A stretch of DNA of 64,000 nt, from positions 13,420,501 to 13,484,500 of the forward strand of contig NC_134963.1 of assembly GCF_965638725.1 (NCBI RefSeq). Reading direction: 5' to 3'. Shown one piece after another: positions 39,001-51,000 of the stretch. The notes under the pieces were generated by a model. That model had not been told where the DNA came from. It saw only the letters and a list, made by a program, of their open reading frames with translations, and ran no database searches. Both the position numbers and the translations under genes were made by a program. Numbering within the stretch: position 1 is the first letter of the stretch; every line of letters begins with the position of its first letter. The stretch is from Aptenodytes patagonicus. Taxonomy: Eukaryota; Chordata; Aves; Sphenisciformes; Spheniscidae.

Positions 39001-42000
39001 AAGACATTAGGTAAGCCTTAAAGTGTTTAGCAAGAAAGCAGTAGGTTAATCAAATCTAGAAAAACTATAAACATACACACTGCACCCTATCCGGTTTGCT
39101 GAAGTATCACGACAGTGTGGAGAAAGGAAAAAAGAAAAAAACAACCTAAAAGACACCACCCTACACTAAGGCCTAAACCAGACGCAGCCCGTGATCTCAC
39201 AGAAAGACGTGTTAACATCTGTTCAGCCGTGCGGAGGAAGGAAGAAACTCCTTAAGATAGCTCATCGCTTGGTTCAGACAAAAGGTAACATTTTTAGATG
39301 ACAGTCATTTTAATTAGGTTAATTAAACCTATTAAAATAAAAGGGAGGAGATACCATCTTGCTAAATCTTTTATTGTGTTACTTCAGAAAGCCTACTGGG
39401 ATGAAGTAGTCCCACACCTCAAAAAGGAACATAAAACAGGGAGCTCTGTTCTCTTAAGGGGAAAGCATTAGCTTTCTCTTTAAAACAGAGAAATACAAAT
39501 CAAGCAATAATCCCTACCTTATTCAGTGTTCTCAGGTCCTCCATTATTTGCTCATCAGTCAACAAATAATTTAGCTGAGGTATCCAGAATTAAGGTTCCC
39601 ATAAGCTCTTGACAATCAAGGCTAAAAATTAAAGGTCAATGACATTTCACTTGACTAAACATAAGCCAAAAGGTTTCTGTAAAGTTGCGTAAGATTTTAG
39701 TAAGTGTCATACTTGAGCTTTTTTTGTCAAGTGAATTAATACAAGTCCATCTCCACAGAGCCTCATATTTAGCAGCAAATACGAGTGCAAAATCATTTTA
39801 ACTTATCCAGACATAACCATCAATGAAAAACCTTTAGTGCATTGACATTTACTTCATGGAGGCATCAAGCACTAACGTTTCCAGTGTTTTTCATCTTGCA
39901 CTTCTGTAGAGAACAATCTGGGAGCTAAAATGCAACAGACTCACTTCAGATTTTGTACAATGAAGCCAAATCCCACCCAAACCTAGGAAAAGAAACTCAT
40001 TATTTTGCAACTCAGTAAGCAGGAATAGAGATAGGGAGAAGAGGAGAAAGCCCCACAAAAAAACCTCAAAGAACCACCAGAAAATAAAGCCAGAGGCACA
40101 AAACACATCCTTGTGTGGATGAGGATAAATAAGAGCCTACCATTCACCTGAAAACAAAAATAAAATCTCAGAACACAGAAGTTACTGTGTTTTAGCTTGT
40201 AAGAGCTCTGCTGTCACTTTGTGTAGTTTCACAATTGCATCTTCCTACTTCCCTTTTCTGCTGCTCCTCTGTCATTTCCACACAAGAAAAAACTAAGTAC
40301 ACAGAAGGAAAACAATACCCAAAGCAGCAGACCCTCTCTCCAGCTTTAATCTACAGTGTTTCTTCAAAACAGCTGTTAAGTCAAAAGTATTCAAAGTATT
40401 AAAGTAACAATTGCTAGGCTGCATTTTAAGGATTTTGGTTCTGATGGACTTCAATCCTCTCCTCAGTGAGGAAAGGCAGACAGAGTTTCATACTGTGGCT
40501 ACTGTATCATGCTCAATTAGTAGGTCATGTTCACTACGAAACTCATTTATTTTGGATGAGATGGGGGCACCAATAAATAGATTTGTTTTCCTGAAAGAGT
40601 GAACAGAATCTCCAACCAGAAAGGGGTTAATTAAAACAGGAGATGCTTGTGACCACCTCGCATGAACTCTACAAGTTCAAGGTTTGATATTGCCTTCAGA
40701 AAGTGTGAGTCACTCAGAAGTCGTAAGATAAGTTTTTTTTAATCTGATTTAAGCCATACAAGTTTGGAATCTAATAATAAGCCTCTGCAAAGCAAATATC
40801 ATTGCCTTCCTTTCCAGGTGAATTTAATATACAAATAGAAAAAGTGCCTATCATCACAGAGGAGCTAAAAATGTATTTCCAGAAGCCAAAGAACATTTTA
40901 ATTATAAGAAACATGCAACAAGGCAGAAGAGAAGGATTACATATACATGTTTTTCTCTCTCTCGTGATATATAAAAACAAGATGGATTTTAATCTTTTTT
41001 TTAATTCAAAGAACAAATCTAGCACTCCTTGCTTTTGCTATGCATCCCTGGATTAGAGATCTGAAGCCTTTATCAGAAATGGAAAAAGCAGTTTGATATG
41101 ACAAATATGATCTTTCTGGCAAATGTTTTGTCACATCTTGAAATGAGAAAAGCTTTGGCTCATGTAAAAAGCCAGTTACTATCTATGGAATCAATTAACT
41201 GAGCATTTATATGTAATGTTCTTTTAAAGTTTTTCCTTTGTGAAAAAAAATTGCTGGAAGAATTCAAACTATTCTCACGGACAAAAAAAAAAAAATCAAA
41301 TAAATTTTCTCACGACACTGTGAAGTTTAAGTTAGGATACCGAGGGATCTCCAAAGACTGGTTGTGTTTATTAGTTTATCACACATTATACATGACAAAT
41401 TGTACTTCAGTATTTCCTAGATTAAAATCTGATCCCAGCACCTCGTTTCATTTTCCTTCCTGTACAAAACAACATAGATGCAGGTAGCATGCTGGCCTCA
41501 AATACAATAGCCCTCCAGTTACTCTGTAAAAGGATATCAGGGGCAGGTTTCCTCCTCTTGTCTGGGATAGGAACTGGATCATTTGGTCGTCGCCTCAGTT
41601 TCCTTGTCATAATAGGCTTCACTTCCATTGAATCTGTAGAGTAATGAAGTTGGAGAGTTGGTAAGACCAGAGGGAAAGGAGTAAGAAGCAGCAGCTTTCT
41701 ACACAGGGCACAAGGAAGATAATCTTTCCTCTTTCATAAAGAAAATCGGATTTTTTTTGTGATAGCTTCCAGCATCCAAGCTGGAACTGCTGGCAGTGAA
41801 TACAAGTTCTCTGTCATACTAGGTCACTGTTCAGTAACAGCATTGCGATGCTGTGGTTACACCTTTCGTTGGCTGGAAGTGATACAGTTGGTTTGGGGGC
41901 ATTTTACAGCTCCTTCAGGTATAGATAAAAAGCACAATGATGCTACAAGAATTCAGGGCAAATTTCTTTAATGCTAATGCTATCTGCTTTTGAACAGATC

Positions 42001-45000
42001 ATTTAAAAGGCAAAGTTCATGGAGTTCTTTGCTAGCAAAACTTGGATAGTTAGTTGCATGTAAAACATCAGCTACAAAACAATTACTCTTTTTCTTGTCT
42101 TCAAGCTGGAAAAATAGTTTTGTCAAAGGAATACAGATAACTACTGCATTCAAGATTGATACAAGTCTGCTGGAGTAATTTTAAACACAAATAGTATTTA
42201 AATTCAGATTATCTAAAAATGTTTCAAATTATGATTAATGAAATTAACCTAATTAATAACATGCAGAGCAGCAGCTGACAGGAAATAAATTGTAGCATAT
42301 GCACTGGGGAAAAAAATCTGTTTAAAATTGAAACACAGGTCTCATCACCAAGTAATTATCTGAAATTACAGTTTGTCCAAATGTCTACAGGTAGTCTTAC
42401 TGAACTACTTTACTCAAGCTCTCACAAATCATTCCTTAATTTATGAAGATACCTTGAACTGGCAACCAAGAGACCACATCTTAAATGCAAACCACATCAT
42501 CTCACCTACCTTTCCATGTGCTGAGAATTATTCACTCATCTTTAAGTACACCTGAATCACATCCTAGGTAGCACTTAAGTCTATGAAGCCTCTTTAGCTC
42601 CCTCTAGATGCTAAAACCTTGAGCAGCTATGCATGTTCAAAATATACCAAATTACTTTTCTCCTTATCTCAAGGGTGAACAAGGATATCCATGCTGCACA
42701 TCAAGGGAACAAATATCATGATAAAAGCTTTAAAAAAAACCACTATGAAGTGCCACCCACCTACTGTATGCCAAAGGAAACCTTATCTCTAGGATTCAAA
42801 GCTGAATTTGAAAAACACTGAACATTAATAGCCCTGCAGACACTAGAAACGTAACTTACTGTGTTGAATGTAAGCCGTTCTTCGCATTTAAGACCAATTT
42901 ACAAGAGCCTCAGAAGAGGGGTTTGAAGCACTTACTCAAGGTGATATGCAGCCAAGTCAAGAAGGCTTTTTCTCCTTTTTAAAAATTAGTTTCAAATGAG
43001 TTGTCACAGAGTTACCTTTAAAATGTGAATAAGGCAGAGAGATCAATTTTCTTCTCTCTTTATCTTCGCATCCTGTATCTTAAAATTGTGATGAGTCAGC
43101 TGAAAGTCAGCACCAAACAACTTTTCAGGAAAAAAAATCCAGAGTTTGAATCTTACACTTACTGTTAAACATATGTTAAACAGTTTTGAAGAGCTGCTAA
43201 AGCACCAACAGATTTAACCCGAAACACAGTCTTGCATGAGGCTTAATAGGTAAGAACCACACTATACAATGCTCCAGAACAGGAGACAACTATTGCAACC
43301 TAATGAAACTGCAACACTCCCAGCACTCGCAGACGAGCCTATTCATCAGGTTGCTAACTTGCATCCTTGTATACACTGAACTGCCATACGTCTTAAAAAA
43401 AACATCGAGTCCACATCAGTTCCAGTATCCTTATTTCTTAGCCTCCAGCGTGTGTTCACAACAAAATCCATTACTTCTAAAGAAATCACATTGCATTTCT
43501 GCTAGTCTGGAAGGAAGGAGATAAGGGAGGGCTAACACACACAGAATGGATCTCTTCTCCACAGTTACTTACATGCCTTTTCCTAGAGTTATATTTGATG
43601 AAACAGCTCATCCCTTCAGGACACACAACAATGGGGGGACCCATTTCCCTGAAGAGGATTAATCTGGTCCCCAAATCAAACTACTAAATACTTCTTTTTA
43701 CCCCTCCTCACTCTCCCTTTAACATCACGATTTGGATTTGCAGAGTTAACAGCTGTTCCACTGACAGAGAAATTGGATTCCTTCAGACTCTTAGAACATT
43801 GGTATGCAGATTTCCAAAGGTAAGATTCTAGTTGGATCCTGACCCGCTAATAAAAATCTGCTTACAAGATTAGTACTGTATCCCAGCTTAGTAGTGAACA
43901 GACACAGGCGTAGGATAACAATAGGAAAGTTAAGGCTAAGGCACAGTTTGTAAGATCAGACTAGACTTCATAATTAAAAAAAAAAAAAGATCAGGGAAAC
44001 AGCATAGCCCAAGCTGTTTTCCAGACCAGCTTAGCCCTAACAGTTTGTACAAAGCCAAGAGCATCTTGAGTATGTCCAAACAGGTTTTAATTCTCGCTTC
44101 TGAACACTAATTAAATTATTAGCTTACATAATTTCTGTAGATACTATGCAAGAAAGATATAAAAGGTCTAACTCACGGACAGGCCTCAGCAACACAACCA
44201 GCATTATCTGTCCATGAAGCGAGGGAGTTGCTCGTAAAAAGAGAATCAAATCAGACTTCTGGTTCAGTATCACAGCAACACAATTTGTGTTGGAGGCTAA
44301 TTACCCCTCTGCATAGCTCCACTGTGTCAATTACTGCAAAGAGCATTGCCAAGGCACCAAGGGTACCAACTCGTCTCATGAAAGAAGTCTGTCCATTTAA
44401 TGTCCATTTTCCAGAGTCTGGACACAAATGTAGCTCACAAATCTATTTTTCTGGCTTTAAGTAGCACATTTCAACCTTTATCGTTTGCCTTTCTTCAACT
44501 TATTGACCACCTATTACCGGAGGGAAAAAAAACAGGGACAGTTTACAAGCTGGCACTGCCGGTTAGGTCAATATTGTGGCTTATCTCAATAGTTTTATTG
44601 CCAGATCACAGGAACTAAAGAAGTCCCTTTCCCTGCATATAAGAAAGCCTAGCCACTCTGCTGCTTCACTGGCACTATTTTGATTCACCTGTTAGTAATT
44701 CAGGTCACTAAATTTTATTATGAACTGCTTTCTCCACTAAAAGACCACCAATTTGTGTTCTACAACATCTGTCAGCATTTGGAAAGCTTTAAAGCCTTCA
44801 CACTAGCTGTCTGTATAAACCAGCATTGCTACCTTTGTATCTTTTTTCCCAAGCAGTAGCAGAGTGGATAAGAGAAATGACAGATGCCTGTCTTATTTTT
44901 ACCTCCTGTTAATTCCATGGTTAGCTTCTCATTCTCAATCATCTTCTTTTTCTCTTCCAACTCTGCAATCAAATTTTCCTTAAGCTCAATTTTCTTATCT

Positions 45001-48000
45001 TCAAACTCCTTGGCTGCTGCCTTCTTTTCCTTGACATAATTTTTTTCCACCTGATCTGTCTAATGCAAACCAAAAGAACAAAAAGGTTAACTAAGGTACC
45101 AATGGCTCAAGTTAATGATAACACAACACCTTCTTTCAACTGCTGTATTGAGTAGCTTTTCAGTTCAAAACTGTAGCCAGTTCTAAAGATTATCAATATT
45201 CATAATCAGCAGAAAACCATCTAGAAGTGACTAGGAAAGCAGTACTATATTGGCAAAAGAATTAATTATTTTTGAAAAACATTTTATTGTTGCATACCAT
45301 ATCAAGTCTCTAGCAGAGCGCTCTTCAAATTTATAAACAGCACTATCATTTAAACAAGCTTTTTAAACAAGCCAAATGCACAGCCAGCATATAGCAGCCC
45401 ACGAGCAAATATTTCTTTTAATTCTATTTTAATGACAAAGTCCAGAAGTTACCTGAAGTAATACCAACAGTAGGCTGTACTACATCTCAAGTGTAATAAC
45501 GCTAGCTAGAGGAAGAAAATTTCTTTAAGCCTTCTGGGAAAAGAAGCACAAGTACTAGTTGATGAAACAGGAGGTTTATACCTCTTCCATCTAGTTAATA
45601 TATATTTTGATAAATTAAGAGTACTTACTTCCAGCTGGAGGAACAGTTCTGAAAGAGAAGACAGACTCAATTTATTATCTTCAAAGATGCACAAAATGAG
45701 TTCCCTAACATTTTAAGTCATTTAATATTGCAGCCAAGAGAGGCAGTGAACTAAGTGTACGTACTCATCCAAACTCTACTCTCGCTTCACAGTTTTATGC
45801 TGAAAATACAGTAACTATGGAAAAATTCCACAAAAATATATTGTTAATTGAAGTTTTCCACAGATTGTCAAGCAGATTTGCAAAGCTTACACAGCAGTAT
45901 TCCACACTATTCAGTTCAGCTACTATTCCCAGCAGTACTAAGCATGTAGTCCATCCTTCTTCCAGCTTAATTACAATCAATTAATACTAGATATAAGCTT
46001 CCCAGATAGAAGCTTGAAACATGTAGCTGAGTGTATGGCTGGCAAAAATTCACAGTTTAAGCCATCTTCATGAATTTCAGCAATGACTGGTTCAGAAATA
46101 ATTCTGCAGCTGTTAGAAGATTCATCTACTCAATGCACATGTCTCTGATTTCAGGCTGTTCATGCCTGAGAAAACAAGCAAGGAAATCGTTATGTATCAC
46201 TGAAGGTTACGTTCCAACACGTGGCAACGATGAGTTCGAGACAGACCGAGGGATGAGGCGAATGGATTTCTGGGTGTGAAATAGTTCTGCTACGGATGTT
46301 TGTGCAATTCCTAACAACTTGAAATTAAGCAGGATGGGCCCCTTCTTGTGTTTCCTAGAGGACATAATGCCTAAGTTTTTACTCAAGGTAGCGGCAAGAA
46401 AAGCCAACTGAGGCACGTGATCAGTCCTCAAGTCACCGTATTTCACCAGCATATTAAGCTTTGGCAAGACTTGAAATAGTAAAAACTTCTGTAAAGATCA
46501 CAGGCTTCAAATATGTTTCGGAGAAGACTGTAGTAGCAACACTGTACTCCTGTGCCTTTTTTGTTTTTAAATAATTTTAAAAACCAACAAAATAGAAACC
46601 AAAGATGATAACGGCCCAATAAAAGTCAAACCTTTTGTTTGCAAAGGGCTCTACCAATTGAGAATGGAAGCAGTATTATGGAGGTAATCAAATACAAGTA
46701 AATCTAAACTGTTGCTTTAATATCTGTGAATTCTCAAAAAAACCACCCCCAAAACCTCAACATGGGAAGGATAAACATAAAAGACCATTATTCCTGTAGT
46801 ACTGGGCAGTTGGATTTTTTTTAAATCATAAAATTGAAAGTTATCACCATCTGCCCTCCTGTGGAAGAAATATGTCGCTGCAGCACTGGTCTCTGCCAGC
46901 CAGAAATAGAAGTTTGCAGTTAGTCTTAATTTTACCAAAGCAACCCAATATTGCTAGAATGCAGCTCTAGTGTACATGAAATTCATCTCGGAAGACAGAT
47001 TCCTGTTAACAAGAAGTAGTTCAATTCACTTAAATTCCTCAAGGAAATCCTTTACCATCCCAAGCACTTTTAGAAAGATACAATCTATACTATTTCAAAG
47101 GTTGGAGTACGTTAGCCATCACATAACTGCCACTGCCTCTCTGTCATACGTTAGCCACCACATAACTGCCACTGCCTCTCTGTCATATTTCGCAGAGTAA
47201 CAGCTCAGGCATTACAGGATTCATCCAACTTCTCTAAAGGAAGAACAGCTACATTTCCTATTTCCACATAATAGCTTCTATAAAAGACCCTGCTTCGGTA
47301 TCCGAGATAAGAACCTACTGGAAAGAGAGCAAATGAGGAAGACGGAGGGCAAGCAAACAGATCTGATTTCCAAGCCATTTCTCTGCGGTAACACAATAAA
47401 GGCTGCCCAGAAGGGATGAGAGCTAGGCACTCTGAAAATTAACTCGGGCCTTCGCTCCTGAAACAGAGCACCAGAAGACAAAGTACAGGCAGCCCATTCA
47501 GTGTCAGAGCTATACAGAATAACAGTTTCAGCAGCAAACCCTCTGTATTCATTGTTCCAGGGCACAAAACAAATCTTTGGGAAAGCATGTAGTCCTAACT
47601 TCCCATTCCTGCAAAATGAAAGAAACAGTGCACCTGAAGGTTTCAGACAAATTGCACAAAAGAACAAGCCAAAGTGGGAGACTGCAGGTTAGGAACAGTG
47701 CCAGGTAAAAATAAAACAATTTTTTTACTTGTGCTTTTTCCACACAAATGAAGACTAAGACTGTTTATTGGTGTTTAGTAAACAGTCAGCAAACAGTGTT
47801 GATGAAGGAAAAAAAATTGAAAAAAAAAAATCAAGATCGATCCCATCATGCTTCATGCACTCTGAAAAAAACCTACACTATACCCTCAGAAGCAGAACCA
47901 CCCTTTGCTCCAGCAAGCTCCTTTCCTTTAAAGGACAGAATTACCATTATTCTTCTTCAGGTGTTATAGAAACCATTGATTTAAGTTGTATGAAGCATCT

Positions 48001-51000
48001 TAGAAAGAAATTCAGCTTACCTGCGTTTCGTATCCTTTCTTTGTACTGCTGGTCCAACTTTTTCATTCTTTTCTGATATTCCTGAAGAGTACCTAGTTGA
48101 AATAAATTGTGGATTCTCACGGGAATTTTATTTTTTCCAAGTATTAAATTTTCTCAAGGAGCCATACACCACTTAAAACACAAATACTAATATCTGAAAT
48201 CAGAAAACTACAGTTCTAGTTTGCTTATTTTGATAAGCACATTTCCTGTTTTTTCAGAAAGCCGACCACTCCTTTTAAGAAATGCTTTAGTACACAGAGG
48301 CTTAACTACAAGTGTTTAGAGGGAAAAAGGATGGAAGGTGGCTGACATTTTTCACTAAGCAGCATGACTGAGAGCCACCATTCAGTGAAGGATGCTGCTT
48401 ACATCCTTCAAAACCCTCATCCTTCTATGACCTTTGAGAAGTGCTGAAAATTGTTTAGGAAAAAAGCTATCCCCTTCAAAGCTTACCTTCCTGCAATTGT
48501 TGTAACTGCCTCTTCAGAGATGCCAGTTTGTCCTGATACATCCTGCAAAGATCGAGAGCACGCAACTTTACTTTGAAAAGCAAACATACATCATTTATTT
48601 CACCATCTGTCTAGGCAGGTTACAATTTTGTGTTTACACGGAATTAAAAACTTTTCAGAACTACTTCAGGAAACAAACAAACAACAACTAAAAGAATATT
48701 ATTCCAATGAAAGGTTATCATTCTGTCTAAAAACTCTGCCACCCCATTGGTTTTTACAATGCACCCAAACCAATTATTTTGGAAACAGTTCAGGGTGAAA
48801 TAGGATATTTTTTTTTTTTTAAATGTCGAAATCTAAAATGACATTTAGATCTACAGATACCAGAAACTTTACACCAGAATCATTCTGCCACTTTGTCAAG
48901 TCTTAATATTTGTGTATTAGTTCCCTACTTATAAAACAGAAGGCATTTCCTCGCGTAGATCCTGACATTATAAAAAACCCCAAAGTCTATTCCTGGTGCT
49001 GTTGCAAACTTGCGTTTCCTTTCTCACCTATCTGTGGTTTAAACACAGGCCAAGTCTTCCTGACCTGTATAAAAACACGTCTCTGCCAGTAAGCAAGAAC
49101 ACAAAATACTACAAATACACTTCAACATCAAAGGAAACTCTTTCAAGCCTCCAAAAAGCCTATCTTCTTGGACAGGACTAGCATTCTATTGTATAAGGGG
49201 TTTTAACAGGCATCTTGCTTTTTGCTTGGTTTATGTAAAGTAGATCCTTTATTTTATTTGAAGGATCTGTCTGCAGCGGGATTAATTTGCAGCAAAACTC
49301 AGCTGCTCCCAGAAACTCGTACCTATTTCTTTGTTCAAAACAGTAGCAGCACTTACTTTCTTGAATACATATAGAACAGAGAAAGTAACTGAGGAGAGAA
49401 GAAATACAAGTATTAGCTATTACATTGGGCTAGGCACTTAAAAACCCCAATCTTGGCCCAAAACATTGCAAAGTTTTACACACACACACAAAAAAACCAA
49501 ATAAAAAGAACATTACCTTACTTTTGATTAGAATGGGTTACTTACTGTTCTTTCATTTCTACAAAGTCCTCTTCCTCGTGTTTTGCCAGGTCAGTTTCAC
49601 TGGCATCCTCAGTGTCTAAATGAGGTAAAGAATGACTTGTTAAGTATTTAAAAAAACCACAAAGTAGTAAATAATTTATAAACAAAGAAACAAACAAACA
49701 AACAAACCATCCCCAAACCTCAGGCAATTTAACCTCAGCTACACAACCAGATAGGCCTCTGGAGAGATGAACTCAGAAGTGAAATGAACCATCTCAACTC
49801 TTTCCTGCAACTGCAAGTTAACCTATGTAAATCCGCTGATAGTTTTGCAATGAAGCTAACATCAAGTCTAAACAACTTCAGCTTTAGCTACTCTAGTAAT
49901 TTCTTCACAGTTTAAGACAACAAGTTCTACATTACCACTCACATATACAAAGGTGAGACAGAAACAGTCTAAAGACTCTGAAAAACGTTTCACAGACTTC
50001 TTCCTATAGTTTCACCCATGACATAATATACTGTCTGAAAGACAATGACTGAAACAGCTGTAACTGATTCTGCATCTTGACCTGAAACACTCCAAACCAA
50101 AAATATTATGACTAGATGCTGTTGGGGTTGACCACAAAGGTCTCGCTAAAGATAACAAAGTTACTTGCTGTGATCTGAACTTGACTTCTCAGCTACACGT
50201 TGCACAGACGTACTTCAACATTTATACCTAACAAAGACCAGCACTACCATAAAGATAGCCCCAATTTTATGAACAGATAATATAAAGTACAAACAAATTA
50301 AACCAGTATGGGACTGCTAGCTTTCTGCTATGCCTTTTCAGGCTTTTATTTATAAGACATTGCCAGCCAAGAATCAACTACCTTTCTTCCCCAAGGAGAG
50401 GTCAGTGCCTCCAGGCCGGAGTGGTGGTAGGCAGGGTACAGCTGTATTCCCTACGGATGGACGGGGGGCACCAGTCCCTTAAATCAAACCTTTCTCAGCT
50501 TTTTCTTAAAACTATGAACAAACGCTTCAGGCTTACACGTATTGAGATAAAATTCAACACACCAAAGAAAAAACAAAAAGTTTTAACTGGAAGAAAAATC
50601 CTCAGATGTCTAAGTCACCATAAAGGACTTCCATGCTCGGTTTACTTGTGTGCAGCCACGGAGAGCCCCACACTGACCAGAACGCTGTAGATCCTTACCA
50701 AGGATGAGAGGTTTGGTTCTGGCACCTCGTTCATGAACGTACCAGACGTGACAGAGGGCTCTGACTGACAGAGCAACAGGCACTATCAAAGGGTCATTCT
50801 TCATCTCCCTCATACGTTATTTTATGGATTCTACACCCCAGAATACTCTGGGTTTTACTTCCACTTCCTCTTCTCCGCTGCTTTCCTGGTCCTTCTACAA
50901 ACCCCCTCTTTCCTCTAACATCCTCTTGCACCCCCTTACTTCTGTCCACACTTTCTTCTACCTTAACTGCCTCCTTCCCCCTTGCCCCGTCACACCACAG

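Noticed and set aside
41422-41537. Extension of SUDS3 exon 7 into a longer frame
   Set aside because: The extra residues do not occur in SUDS3, and the AT-AC splice restores the conserved protein exactly.
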